Below are positions 1-8,382 of a DNA stretch of 64,000 nt, piece after piece. Under the pieces are notes generated by a model. The model was not told the DNA's origin. It was given only the letters and a program-made list of their open reading frames with translations, and ran no database searches. Location: contig NZ_RJJY01000001.1 in NCBI RefSeq assembly GCF_003751085.1, forward strand, positions 5,642,001 through 5,706,000, read 5' to 3'. The DNA is from Micromonospora sp. Llam0. GTDB taxonomy: Bacteria > Actinomycetota > Actinomycetes > Mycobacteriales > Micromonosporaceae. The translations under genes and the position numbers were made by a program. How positions within the stretch are numbered: position 1 is the first letter of the stretch; each line of letters opens with the position of its first letter.

Positions 1-170
1 TGAGGCCGGGTTCGCGAGTCACCGCCCGCCTGGTTGCGGGTGAGAGGGGCTCGCCGGACAGGCGGCGGGGCGTGGTGGCCGGGCCGCCGGTGGTCTGTGG
101 TGGCGCACTGGCCGTCCGAGCACCGCTCCCCTGCGGTACCCGGGGGGTGTGAAGGCCGGCGTGCACCCGG

Positions 171-857
171 TCAGGTGTTCAGCGGTGCGGAGCCGCCGGC
201 GCGCGGTGGCGGGCGGCGGTCACGGCAGCGTCGTGGGGGCCGGTCGATGACCTCGCGGTCGGCGGGCATGTGGTGGTAGGCGACGACGCCGCCTCCGGCG
301 TTCTTCGCGTCGTACATCGCCAGGTCGGCGTAGTGCAGCAGTTTGCGGCCGGTCCAGCCGAGGCGGCTGCTGACATGGCCGACGCTGGCGGCGATGTGGA
401 CGTCGTGGCCGGCGATGGTGAACGGCGCGCCGGTGATCAGCGTCCAGATCTGGTGGGCTTCAGCGGCGGTGGTGTCCGCGTCGCCGTCGACGACGATGAC
501 GAACTCGTCGCCGCCGAGCCGGGCGGCCAGCCGCACCGGAGCGGGCAGCGCCTGTAGAAGGCGGGCGACCTGCCGCAGCAGGTCGTCGCCGCCGGCATGG
601 CCGAAGGTGTCGTTGACGGACTTGAAGTCGTCGAGGTCGAACAGGATGACGCCGACCCGTTCGGTGCGGCGGGTCGCCTGACACAGGTGGGCGAGGACAC
701 CGCGGCGGTTGGTCAGGCCGGTCAACGCGTCGTGGGTGGCGTCGTACTCGGCGGCCGCCGACCTGCGGCGCAGCTGGCGCAGGTACGGGCCGAGCAGGGC
801 GAGGGTGGCCAGGATGCCGCAGACCGCGGCGGCGAGGTGGCTGAGGATGAGAGACAC
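171..857 (-). CDS. GGDEF-domain protein (putative diguanylate cyclase)
   Basis: A 228-residue protein with one N-terminal membrane segment (about residues 5-25), a short basic stretch and a GGDEF domain to the C-terminus. Seen directly: the DALTGLTNRRG entry motif, FDLDDFKSVNDTFGH, and an intact RLGGDEF signature, so cyclic-di-GMP synthesis is plausible. No RxxD inhibitory site is present at the usual place just upstream of GGDEF. I chose a GTG start at 857 because an AGGAG Shine-Dalgarno lies just upstream; the reading frame stays open far beyond it into intron sequence, which is not a real extension. Role in the element is unknown. Family assignment is firm, enzyme activity inferred. Confidence 0.85.
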   Translation of the reverse strand: MSLILSHLAAAVCGILATLALLGPYLRQLRRRSAAAEYDATHDALTGLTNRRGVLAHLCQATRRTERVGVILFDLDDFKSVNDTFGHAGGDDLLRQVARLLQALPAPVRLAARLGGDEFVIVVDGDADTTAAEAHQIWTLITGAPFTIAGHDVHIAASVGHVSSRLGWTGRKLLHYADLAMYDAKNAGGGVVAYHHMPADREVIDRPPRRCRDRRPPPRAGGSAPLNT

Positions 858-1511
858 TCTTGGGGCTCCTGTGCGATTCGCGGTCGCACGATTCCAAGTG
901 GACGCACCAGGGAGGATCAGGAGGTTCGTCTGATGGTGTAGTTCCGGGCTTGTGTCCGATGGCCCGTCTCCGCTCCGACGTGCGTCGCTGGCAACGGCGG
1001 GGTGCGAAGCTCGGGGTAGAAGCCCAAGGGCTCCCGTGCCGTCCGGGGGCAACAGGCGAGGAGAAGGCCGGACGGGTGAACGCAAGTGAACCTTCGACGA
1101 TGCCCCGTGACTACAAGCCCCGGTGTGACGGATCGTGTGACCTGGGGATAAGGGCTGGCCGTTGAGAATGCGGCAGGCGGCGGTTGGTGAAGGAGCGCCA
1201 GCCGTTGGGACACCGCCGCCCTCGGGGTAAAGGAGGCACCCTCCCCGGCCGTGTCTTGGTCGTGTGGAACGAGGTAATCCCGTTGAGGTCCGGGCCGGTG
1301 CCAGGCCCGGTAAGCCGACCGTGAGGAAGGCTGAATTCCTCAGCGGGCTGAGGATGGCCCAAGAAGCAAATGCCGGCAGCCGAAAGGCAGCAGGAAACCG
1401 GGAAACAGTGACTGGCTCCTCCGCCGGCCTTCCTGGATAACTGGCCGGATACGGGCGATGCCCGGACCCGAAAGGGTGCCGACGTGGGCCAGGTGAGCCT
1501 GTGAAGGACCG

Positions 1512-3314
1512 ATGACGACGACAACCGCACCGACGGGCAAGTTGGACACCGTTGTGCCTGCGGGCACGGTGGTGAACGGACCTGAGGGCGAGCGCTTCGA
1601 CTGGGAGACCGTTGACTGGTCCTCGGTCGAGGCGTCCGTACGGCGTCTGCGACAACGGATCTTCACGGCGTCGCGGGCAGGGGACCTCAAGAAGGTCCGC
1701 AACTTGCAGAAGTTGATGCTGCGGTCGTGGGCGAACACGCTGTTGAGCGTGCGGCGCACGACGCAGGTCAACGCTGGCCGCAAGACCGCCGGGATCGACG
1801 GGCGCGTCGCGTTGCACCCGGAAGACCGCGCCGATCTGGCGCGGTGGGTGCACCATGAGGCGGCCTTGTGGACAGCCCGGCCGGTCAAGCGGGTGTTCAT
1901 CCCGAAGGCCGATGGCCGGCAGCGCCCACTCGGCATCCCGGTCATCGTTGACCGGGTGCTCCAAGCGCAGGTCGTCAATGCGCTGGAACCCGAGTGGGAA
2001 GCCAAGTTCGAGCCGAAGTCGTACGGCTTTCGGCCCGGACGCGGTTGCCACGACGCGATCGGCGCCATATACCAGTCCGTGCGAGGGCCCCGAGCCAAGC
2101 GGCTGTGGGCGCTGGACGCGGACCTCAAGGCGGCGTTCGATCGCATCGACCACCAGCACCTGCTGACGTCTCTCGGCGATTTCCCAGCGAGGAAAGCAAT
2201 TGCCGGGTGGCTGAAAGCCGGAGTGGTGGATAAGGGGCGATGGTCCCCGACCGGGGAAGGCACTCCCCAAGGCGGGGTTGTCAGCCCATTGCTGCTGAAT
2301 ATCGCGCTGCACGGGTTAGAGCAAGCCGCAGGTGTCCGATATCGTCAAGTCCGCTCGAACGCGGAAGTGTTGATGGGGCACCCGCTGGTGGTCAGATATG
2401 CCGATGACTTCGTCGTCTTATGCCATACACGTGGTGAGGCGGAAGAAGTCAAGGCGCGGCTGGCCGCATGGCTGACGCCGAGAGGGTTGGCTTTCAACGA
2501 GGACAAAACGGCGATTGTCCGCCTCGAAGACGGTTTCGACTTTCTCGGATTCAACGTCCGCCGCTATCGCGGCAAGCTGCTGATCAAACCCAGCGACGCG
2601 GCCGTGAGACGCATCCGGGGCAGGCTGCGCACCGAGATGAGGGCTCTGCGAGGAGCCAACGTCGCGGTGATCGTCTGCGCGATCAACCCGATCGTGCGCG
2701 GCTGGGCGGCCTACTACCGGACGGCGGTGTCCAGTGAGGTTTTCCGCCGGCTGGACCACTACCTGTGGCAGTTGACCTACAGGTGGGCGCTACGCCGCCA
2801 CCCGAACAAGCCGAAGCGCTGGATCGTTGCCCGCTACTTCGGCAGGTTCAACCCGTCCCGCGGAACGCGGTGGGTGTTCGGCGACCGCGACAGCGGCGTC
2901 TACCTGCTCAAGTTCCGCTGGACGAAGATTGTCCGGCACCAGATGGTCATTGGATCGGCGTCCATCGACGACCCGGCCCTGACCGACTACTGGAACGCCC
3001 GGCGTCGCCGCAGTCGATCGTCGCTCCCGGTCAACCGCCTCACCCTGAACCTGCTACAGGCACAGGACGGGCGGTGCGGCTACTGCGATGACCTGCTGTT
3101 ACACGCCGACCGGCAGCCACAGAGCCCACAACAGTGGGAACAATGGCTACGCGGATTCCGCAAGGCGATCAGCCGCAAGGCCATCGTCGCAGGAGACGGC
3201 GGTCCGGACGATCAACCGCGTCTCGTCCACGCTTACTGCCGGCGGCGGCGAACGCCCGCCGCCGACGTGAGCCCAGCACCGCGAGAGACCCGCGAGCCCG
3301 TTGGGCTTGCTTGA
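1512..3314 (+). CDS. Group II intron reverse transcriptase/maturase with HNH endonuclease
   Basis: A 600-residue intron-encoded protein, of normal length for RT-X-En proteins. The RT core shows the conserved PKADGRQRPLGIP, FGFRPGR-like (YGFRPGRGCHDAI), PQGGVVSPLL and catalytic YADD (residues 296-299) motifs. The maturase (X) region follows, including the INPIVRGWAAYYR motif. The C-terminus carries an HNH-type zinc endonuclease with CxxC (CGYCDDLL) and a downstream H..C pair. It promotes splicing and retrohoming of its host intron. Its stop codon overlaps the first base of domain V. No frameshift is seen, so the protein should be active. Confidence 0.95.
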   Translation: MTTTTAPTGKLDTVVPAGTVVNGPEGERFDWETVDWSSVEASVRRLRQRIFTASRAGDLKKVRNLQKLMLRSWANTLLSVRRTTQVNAGRKTAGIDGRVALHPEDRADLARWVHHEAALWTARPVKRVFIPKADGRQRPLGIPVIVDRVLQAQVVNALEPEWEAKFEPKSYGFRPGRGCHDAIGAIYQSVRGPRAKRLWALDADLKAAFDRIDHQHLLTSLGDFPARKAIAGWLKAGVVDKGRWSPTGEGTPQGGVVSPLLLNIALHGLEQAAGVRYRQVRSNAEVLMGHPLVVRYADDFVVLCHTRGEAEEVKARLAAWLTPRGLAFNEDKTAIVRLEDGFDFLGFNVRRYRGKLLIKPSDAAVRRIRGRLRTEMRALRGANVAVIVCAINPIVRGWAAYYRTAVSSEVFRRLDHYLWQLTYRWALRRHPNKPKRWIVARYFGRFNPSRGTRWVFGDRDSGVYLLKFRWTKIVRHQMVIGSASIDDPALTDYWNARRRRSRSSLPVNRLTLNLLQAQDGRCGYCDDLLLHADRQPQSPQQWEQWLRGFRKAISRKAIVAGDGGPDDQPRLVHAYCRRRRTPAADVSPAPRETREPVGLA

Positions 3315-3387
3315 GCCGTGTGCGGTGAAAGTCGCACGCACGGTTCTGAGGGGGCCCTGCCACGGCAACGTGGCGGGGCTACCCGAC
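3313..3387 (+). ncRNA. Group II intron domains V and VI
   Basis: Domain V is a 34-nt hairpin at 3313-3346 starting GAGCCG, with the GAAA tetraloop (GUGAAAGU apex) and ending CGGUUC. It is the catalytic core with its AGC-equivalent triad. Domain VI follows (about 3351-3387) and contains the expected unpaired A near CUACCCGAC for lariat branching. Sequence and position just after the RT stop codon make this unambiguous. Confidence 0.9.
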
Positions 3388-3405
3388 TGTGTTCGAAGGA
3401 GCACC

Positions 3406-3445
3406 GGAGGCGGGCGTGAGGCGTCCAACTTCGACGCCCGCCTCC
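3406..3445 (-). terminator. Inverted repeat downstream of the winged-helix gene
   Basis: GGAGGCGGGCGT (3406-3417) and its exact complement ACGCCCGCCTCC (3434-3445) form a 12-bp stem with a 16-nt loop, 70 nt beyond the stop of the minus-strand gene at 3513. There is no clear U tract, so termination is inferred from position and stem strength. Confidence 0.5.
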
Positions 3446-3512
3446 GGGCACCGGTGCGGCAGGTGGGGGAAGGTGCCGGCCCGTGTGGGGCCCGCAACGG
3501 GGCCGAGTCGTT

Positions 3513-4331
3513 CTACGGTTTGGCCGCGAACTGGTAGGTGGCCGGCTTCTCGACGACCTTGTGGGCGTCGCCCTGGTCGACGAGCCGGTCGCAGGCGAGC
3601 ACGACCGCGCCGGGGCTGGCCTTGGGGTAGGTGTGGCCGTCGGCGGCGTCGGCCTGGTCGATCAGCCGGCCCAGTTCGGTCACCTTGTACGGCGTGTCCG
3701 GGTTGGTCTGCATGATGCGCAGGGCCGTGCGTCCGAGCGCCCCGGCGGGTCGGCGGGGCTTGCCGTCCGCCGATGCGGGCTCGGGAACCTTGGCGCTGTC
3801 GCCGCTGGCCCGGTCGGTCGGTGGTGCCGCATCGGTCGGCTCCGACTCCGGCGCGGTGTCCGGTGTCGGGTCCGGGTCTGGGTCCGGGGCGAGCGGGGCC
3901 GTGTGGGCGTCCGCGTCGGCCGGCTGCGCGGTGTCCGGGGTGGGCGTCTCGTCGGTTCCCGCGGCGTGGCCGTGGTCGCCGGTGTCCACGCCGGTCACTG
4001 CCGGCACCGCTTGAGTGGGGGTCGGCGTCGCGGTGGTCGTCGGGTCGACGTGGCCGGCGTCGGGTCCGCCGGTGGTGCCGCCGCTGTCGGGTCCGGCGTC
4101 GGTGCCTGGTGCGTGCGCTGCCGGTGGCGGGGTCAGACGCCAGAAGGTGCGGCCGTTGGCCTTGAGTCGTTCGGCTCGGCCGGCGTCCTCGAGCGCCCGC
4201 AGCTTCGGGGTGACGGTCGAGTACGCCATCGCGGTCTTTTCCGCGACGGCGGCGGCGGTGAGGTCGCCGAACGCCCGCAGCGCCTCGGCGACCACGTCGA
4301 TCGGGTCAGGCCTGGCAACCTTGGTATCCAC
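3513..4331 (-). CDS. Two-domain winged-helix DNA-binding protein with acidic Pro/Thr linker
   Basis: A 272-residue protein. Residues 1-70 form a winged-helix domain (PIDVVAEALRAFGDLTAAAVAE, then STVTPKLRALEDAGRAERL). Then come roughly 115 residues of Pro/Thr/Asp/Gly-rich, probably disordered linker. The C-terminal 80 residues (GRTALRIMQTNPDTPYKVTELGR... to the end) look like a second helical, HTH-like domain. The GTG start at 4331 has an AAAGGAGA ribosome site. Such proteins occur on actinobacterial plasmids and ICEs, probably as regulators or partition-like factors. Its partner and operator are unknown. Homology to a named family was not recognised. Confidence 0.75.
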   Translation of the reverse strand: MDTKVARPDPIDVVAEALRAFGDLTAAAVAEKTAMAYSTVTPKLRALEDAGRAERLKANGRTFWRLTPPPAAHAPGTDAGPDSGGTTGGPDAGHVDPTTTATPTPTQAVPAVTGVDTGDHGHAAGTDETPTPDTAQPADADAHTAPLAPDPDPDPTPDTAPESEPTDAAPPTDRASGDSAKVPEPASADGKPRRPAGALGRTALRIMQTNPDTPYKVTELGRLIDQADAADGHTYPKASPGAVVLACDRLVDQGDAHKVVEKPATYQFAAKP

Positions 4332-4671
4332 TATGGCTTCTCCTTTTCTTTTACGGCAACGGTTTGCCGAAGTCGTGCACTGATGGACGCTTCCGGAGCG
4401 CCTGGTGCGCAAGTCGCCGACGGCGTGCGCCTTGCGTGTGGCCGGGCATGCGGCCAGCTGTCGGCTTGCCGGCGGTGCATGGCGGCCCGGCCGCGACGCA
4501 CGGCCGCGTACGGGGCCGGACGGCGCTGGACAGCGCCGTGGCAGGGCGTGTCGCGCCCGGGCCGGCCGGCGGGGCGACGCGGGAGGCCGTCGGAGAGGGA
4601 CCCACCGGCTAGCGAGCCCTCACGCGCCGTCGCGCCCGGGTGTGGACTGGTGGGTGCGCGGTGGTGGTGGC
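4332..4671. other. Gene-free stretch
   Basis: About 340 bases between two minus-strand genes. It holds the ribosome site and presumably the promoter of the winged-helix gene. A GC-rich open frame of 84 codons (4351-4605, minus) has no ribosome site and arginine/proline-rich composition typical of a shadow frame. No repeat or hairpin stood out. Confidence 0.5.
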
Positions 4672-5307
4672 TCAGATGTAGTCCCTGGGCGACAGGATGT
4701 GTGCGCCGTCCTCGGCCGGGTGGAGCCGTTCACCGAGCCGTGCCCAGGCACGGCCGCACTCGGTGCACGTCCACTCCTGCCCCACGCCTGGTGCGCCGTA
4801 CTCGGCGACGAAGGTGAGCGTCCCGGCGGCGTGGCAGTCGTGTTCGACGGGCGCGCCGCTCGCGTCCTGGGCGGGGACGCGGTCGGGGCTTGTCGGGAAC
4901 GGTGGCAGGATCGGGCCGAGGGTGCCGCCGGTGGTGGTGTCGGCGACCGCGCCGCAGGCGATCAGCGCGGTGCCGGCGGCGATGGCCTGGGCCGGGGTGT
5001 AGCGGACCCGCACGGCGCGGCTGCCGTCGGCGGCGATGGCGCGGACCTCCACGACGCCTTTGCGCCAGGTGCAGACCGGCAGGCGCGGGTTGGGCACGGC
5101 CGTCACGGTGGTGCGGGTCAGGTCGTGGAGGGCGGACATGAGTTCGGCGTGGCGGACGGTCACGGTCGGGTCCGACCGGTCCGGGTCAGCGAGCGTGTGG
5201 GTGTCGGCGCGTCGGCGCGCGTCGGCGTATGCCTCGATGCGGGCCAGAAGGTTCGTCGTCCCCGTTCGTAGAGCGTCCTGGGGTACGGCATGGCTGCTGT
5301 CGGACAT
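4672..5307 (-). CDS. Hypothetical protein with C-terminal CxxC motif
   Basis: A 211-residue soluble protein not recognised as any family. The start at 5307 has an AAAGGTGA ribosome site 7 nt upstream. The C-terminal third has a Cys/His pair (EHDCHAAG) and a WTCTECGRAW knuckle, which together could bind one zinc. The N-terminal part is rich in charged residues and contains no membrane segment. It sits in a run of small minus-strand genes (4.6-9.5 kb) that are probably accessory genes of the conjugative element. Function unknown. Confidence 0.7.
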   Translation of the reverse strand: MSDSSHAVPQDALRTGTTNLLARIEAYADARRRADTHTLADPDRSDPTVTVRHAELMSALHDLTRTTVTAVPNPRLPVCTWRKGVVEVRAIAADGSRAVRVRYTPAQAIAAGTALIACGAVADTTTGGTLGPILPPFPTSPDRVPAQDASGAPVEHDCHAAGTLTFVAEYGAPGVGQEWTCTECGRAWARLGERLHPAEDGAHILSPRDYI

Positions 5308-5477
5308 GGGTCACCTTTCTTGCTGGTCCAGGCGCTGGCGCGGACCGGGGGCGGTGTGGGGCTTCGCCACCGGGCCGCGCCAGCAGGGGGTGGAAGGGGT
5401 CCGCGGGGCGCGGCGCCGTCGCCGGGCAGATCCGGCGGGGTGCGGGCCAGGCGGCTCGTGGAGTGCAGGTCGCGCGG

Positions 5478-5894
5478 CTAGGGGTGGTGGTGGCCGACGA
5501 CGTGGTCGCAGCGGGCCGGGTCGACCGGGCACCAGGGCAGGCCCCAGCCGATGCGGTAGCGGCCGCCCTCGGGTGGCAGGCGCGTGACGCCGACGCCCAG
5601 TGACCACGGGGTCCGCACGATCAGGACATCGCCGTCGAACGCCACGGTGCGCCAGTTGCCGCTGACGTACTCGGCTGTCTCGGCGAAGGTGGCGACGATG
5701 GCGCGGGCGGTGGCGGCGTCGACGGTGAACTCGGCACCGCCGTTCCACCGCCCGTGCAGCACACCGTGGTAGCCGACGTAGTAGCGGATGTCGGCGCGGT
5801 TGCGCCGGTCGGGCAGGTAGCCGAGCCAGTCCCCGCTGAACACCGCGTTCGCGCCGGGGCGCAGCGCGTACAGGTCGTTGTCAGTGGTACGCAT
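5478..5894 (-). CDS. Hypothetical protein
   Basis: A 138-residue protein starting MRTTDNDLYALRPG. The frame is open upstream to 5975 but the extra 27 residues are proline-rich, so the ATG at 5894 is preferred although its ribosome site is weak. It has no membrane segment and is rich in Trp/Tyr/Gly (DWLGYLPDRRNRADIRYYVGYHGVLHGRWNGG), suggesting a compact beta-rich fold. It ends in a His-rich tail. No family recognised. It follows the next gene upstream (5998-6432) by about 100 nt and is likely co-transcribed with it. Confidence 0.6.
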   Translation of the reverse strand: MRTTDNDLYALRPGANAVFSGDWLGYLPDRRNRADIRYYVGYHGVLHGRWNGGAEFTVDAATARAIVATFAETAEYVSGNWRTVAFDGDVLIVRTPWSLGVGVTRLPPEGGRYRIGWGLPWCPVDPARCDHVVGHHHP

Positions 5895-5997
5895 CGATGA
5901 CCCGGTCAGGTCGCGTCGTGCCTGGCACGGCGCGGGCGGGAGTGGTGCGCCGTCCGGTGGGCGGGGCGTCGGCAATGCACCAGCGGCAGGCCGACCA

Positions 5998-6432
5998 TCA
6001 CCGCGTCCCGGTGGCGGCGGTGACCGGGTCGCCGGCCGAGGTGCCCGGGGTGTTGAGGATGGCCAGCCACGCGGCGTGGGCGAGGGTGATCGCCGGCCGC
6101 TGCCGCGGGTGCTCGTCGATGGTGATCTCGTGGTCGTCGACGCGCAGCGCGAATCGCGGCGCCTGCCACAGGGTGGGCCAGCGGACGTCGATGTCGACGC
6201 GGTGCCCGGCGACAGTGAACCTGGCTTGCAGCAGGCGTGGCGCGGGCAGGCCGTCGTGCAGGGTCAGCAGGTAGCCGGCGTCGGTGTGGGTGGTGTCGAG
6301 GGCGGCGGCGACCGCGTCGGCGATCTCGCGTATCCAGGTCGCGGCGATGGACTCGTGGGCGGGTGGCTGGGCGGGAACGGGTATCGGTGTCGGGTGTCGC
6401 CGGTCCGCGGACGCGGCGGAGAAGGTGGTCAT
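5998..6432 (-). CDS. Hypothetical protein
   Basis: A 144-residue protein with a strong start: GGAGGA lies 8 nt upstream of ATG at 6432. After a short proline-rich N-terminus it has an amphipathic helix (ATWIREIADAVAAALDTT) and a beta-rich middle (RFTVAGHRVDIDVRWPTLW). Its layout resembles the neighbouring small protein at 5478-5894. No catalytic motif or named family was recognised. It lies 53 nt downstream of the Lsr2-like gene and is probably in the same transcript. Confidence 0.65.
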   Translation of the reverse strand: MTTFSAASADRRHPTPIPVPAQPPAHESIAATWIREIADAVAAALDTTHTDAGYLLTLHDGLPAPRLLQARFTVAGHRVDIDVRWPTLWQAPRFALRVDDHEITIDEHPRQRPAITLAHAAWLAILNTPGTSAGDPVTAATGTR

Positions 6433-6485
6433 GGTGGTGGTCCTCCGGTGGACGGCCAGTGGTCGCGGTGTGAGGGCCGTGGCTG

Positions 6486-6827
6486 TCAGGCGTCGCGGTA
6501 GGCCTGGATGACCGCGGCCGGGATCCGGCCTTTGCTGGCGAAGGCGGGCAGGTCGGCGCGGTCGCGGTTGTCCCGCCACCAGCGGCGTATCGCCGCGGTG
6601 GAAGGCCGGTCGCTACCGGTGCGTGTGGTGGCACGGTTGGTGCGGGAGGCGGGTAGCCGGCGTCCGGCCGTCTGGAACGGGCGCAACGCCTCGCGTAGCC
6701 GGTCCAGGTTTGTCGCGGACAGGTCGATCTCCCAGGTGACGCCGTCCAGGGCGAACTGGTGGGAGGTGACGCCGTCGGTGGTGGCGTCGAAGTCGTCGAG
6801 CAGCACGGTGCTGGTGTGCAGGGCCAC
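6486..6827 (-). CDS. Lsr2-like nucleoid-associated protein
   Basis: A 113-residue protein with both halves of the Lsr2 family. The N-terminal dimerisation domain (VLLDDFDATTDGVTSHQFALDG.. WEIDLSATNLDRLREAL) matches the VDDIDG.. FGLDG..YEIDL pattern. The C-terminal DNA-binding helix pair ends GRIPAAVIQAYRDA, like the GRIPADVVEAY signature of Lsr2. Lsr2 binds AT-rich DNA and silences foreign genes. The canonical RGR AT-hook is replaced by SKGRIP, as in many paralogues. The GTG start at 6827 is preceded by AAAGAGAG. An element-borne copy may silence element or host genes. Family assignment is sure; role is inferred. Confidence 0.85.
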   Translation of the reverse strand: MALHTSTVLLDDFDATTDGVTSHQFALDGVTWEIDLSATNLDRLREALRPFQTAGRRLPASRTNRATTRTGSDRPSTAAIRRWWRDNRDRADLPAFASKGRIPAAVIQAYRDA

Positions 6828-6938
6828 GATCGGGGCTCTCTTTCGTCGATTCAGCCGCCGGCGCGGCAGGGGGGCGGGGTCGCTGTGAGCGGGCGGCGCC
6901 CGCACCCCTGCCGCGTGGCGATGGGTGGGGGTTGTGGG

Positions 6939-7565
6939 TCAGGACCGGGCGGTGAAGGTCGCCGGTGCCGGGGCTGGTGTCGTGCCGGGCGCGGCGGGGT
7001 CAGCAAGGTGCTCGCGCATCAGCCGGCGTGCCCGCCGCTCCAGGTGGATGACGCTGGGCACGCTGCGGCCCAGCAGCCGTGCGGTCGCCTGCGTGCTGTG
7101 CCCGTCGAGGAACCGCAGGTACGCCACCTGCCGCTCACCGGCGGGCAGCGCGGCGAGGGCCTGGACCGGGTCAGGCTCGGCTGCCGGCGGGTCGGCGCGC
7201 TGGTCGGCGTAGATGGTGTGGGCGGCGGCCAGGTAGCGCCGCTGCGACCACAGGTACCGGGCGCAGGCCCGGTCGCACAGGCGCCGCAGTGACGCCAGCA
7301 CGTCGGCGTCGATCAGCGTGGGGTCGGCCAGTGCGTCGGCGAACGCGTCGTGGACCAGGTCGGCCACCGCGTCGAGGTCGCTGCCGGTGAGGCGGGCGGC
7401 GACATGCGCGGTCAGCGCGGGCAGGTGGGTCCGGTACGCCGCTGCGAACGGGCTGCTGTCGCGGGTGTGTGGCCCGGTCAGCGGGCCGGGTTGACCGGTT
7501 CGGTTCGCGGCGGCGCTCTGCGGGGCCGTCGTCGGGGTGGTGGCGTGCTGGTGCGTGGAGCCCAT
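6939..7565 (-). CDS. RNA polymerase sigma-70/ECF-like factor
   Basis: A 208-residue protein starting at an ATG (7565) with a GAGGGAGGA ribosome site. After a Thr/Ala-rich 40-residue N-terminus there is a region-2-like helical segment (DLDAVADLVHDAFADALADP). A region-4 HTH follows (LAALPAGERQVAYLRFLDGHSTQATARLLGRSVPSVIHLERRARRLM). The pattern fits ECF-type sigma factors, but region 2 is weak. It could drive element promoters, or act only as a region-4 DNA-binding regulator. The tail is Pro/Ala-rich. Confidence 0.7.
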   Translation of the reverse strand: MGSTHQHATTPTTAPQSAAANRTGQPGPLTGPHTRDSSPFAAAYRTHLPALTAHVAARLTGSDLDAVADLVHDAFADALADPTLIDADVLASLRRLCDRACARYLWSQRRYLAAAHTIYADQRADPPAAEPDPVQALAALPAGERQVAYLRFLDGHSTQATARLLGRSVPSVIHLERRARRLMREHLADPAAPGTTPAPAPATFTARS

Positions 7566-7747
7566 CGCGGGTTCCTCCCTCGTCGGATCGAGTGGATGGC
7601 AACCCGGGCGCGGCCGTACGGCCGCGCCCGGGAGTGCGTGTGCGCGGGGTCGCGCAGGTGGCCGGGCAACGGCCAGGTCGTGCGGTGTGAGCGAAAGGCG
7701 GCGCCGCGGGTCAGGGACCTGGGCGCAGGATCGGGAAGCGGTGGCGC

Positions 7748-7894
7748 CTACCCGGCGGTGCCGTGGTCGGGGCCGGTGTGCCGGGTGATCGGGCGGGCCA
7801 GGACGACCTGCGTCGGCGGGTCGGTCACGTCGATGAGTGCGCGGTCGGACCCCGGGGCGGCGGCGAGCGGGGACTGTCCAGCAGGGGTCAGCAT
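7748..7894 (-). CDS. Small hypothetical ORF, coupled to the gene upstream
   Basis: A 48-codon frame whose ATG (7892-7894) lies just before the TGA of the preceding gene (7888-7890), in a different frame, so translational coupling is possible. The product is Ala/Pro/Thr-rich and has no recognisable domain. Support is only the overlap and an uninterrupted frame, so it may be spurious. Confidence 0.35.
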   Translation of the reverse strand: MLTPAGQSPLAAAPGSDRALIDVTDPPTQVVLARPITRHTGPDHGTAG

Positions 7895-8382
7895 GGCTGC
7901 AGGTGTCGGTGGCGGCGCTTGACGACGGCGAGGGTGAGGCTGGCGGCGTCGATGGACAGGTGGCTGTAGCCGGCACCGGCGGCGGCGCGCATCACCGCCA
8001 GCGGCGACCGGCGGCCGGGCCGGTGCAGCGGCAGGTACCAGCCGCGGGCGACGGGCAGTGGGCGACCGGTGATCGTGCCGGCCGGGACGAGCTCGTTGAG
8101 GTCGATGACCTCGTGGGGATCGGCGGGCCAGCCGTCGGGCAGGGTCGGGGTCCACTCGGCGTACAGGGCCACGGGCGCGCCATCGGGCTTGTTCAGGCAG
8201 GGCACCCCGGAGCTGAGCAGGTACACGACCGGCCGGTGGCCGGGCACGGTTTCGACGATCAGCTGCAGCGCCGGGGTGTTCGTGAACGGGCCGCCGGGGC
8301 GGCGCAGGTTGACCGGTGCGGCGCTGGCGTGTTCGGCCAGGCGCAGCGCGCCGGCGAGGGCGAACGAGAGTCGAACGGTCAT
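7888..8382 (-). CDS. Hypothetical protein
   Basis: A 164-residue protein with a strong start (AAGGAGGA, ATG at 8382). It begins MTVRLSFALAGALRLAEHA, which looks like an amphipathic helix rather than a signal peptide. The body has no membrane segment or catalytic motif that I recognise and contains two cysteines near the C-terminus. It is the first gene after a 400-base gap and probably opens the transcript running to the sigma-like gene. Function unknown. Confidence 0.65.
   Translation of the reverse strand: MTVRLSFALAGALRLAEHASAAPVNLRRPGGPFTNTPALQLIVETVPGHRPVVYLLSSGVPCLNKPDGAPVALYAEWTPTLPDGWPADPHEVIDLNELVPAGTITGRPLPVARGWYLPLHRPGRRSPLAVMRAAAGAGYSHLSIDAASLTLAVVKRRHRHLQPC

Larger units (their letters stand above)
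871..3387 (+). mobile_element. Group II intron with internal RT ORF
   Basis: A complete-looking bacterial group II intron: about 560-640 nt of structured 5' RNA, an intron-encoded protein (1512-3314), then domains V and VI. The 3' end is placed at about 3387, after a typical ACCCGAC ending. The 5' end is not resolved: GUGCG, the expected start, occurs at 871 and again near 980 and 1001. The intron is on the plus strand while its flanking genes are on the minus strand, so it does not need to splice to preserve them. If it starts at 871 it lies about 13 nt upstream of the GGDEF start codon and separates that gene from its promoter. Confidence 0.85.

Noticed and set aside
171..2312. A 713-codon minus-strand frame covering the intron and GGDEF gene
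   Set aside because: Only the last 228 codons show a protein family; the rest is antisense to the intron RNA and RT gene.
3483..4817. Long plus-strand frame of 444 codons
   Set aside because: It is antisense to the winged-helix gene and has Arg/Gly-rich shadow composition.
7748..8155. Longer 135-codon version of the small ORF
   Set aside because: It is antisense-like Arg/Pro-rich sequence overlapping the hypothetical gene in another frame; only the coupled short version is kept at low confidence.
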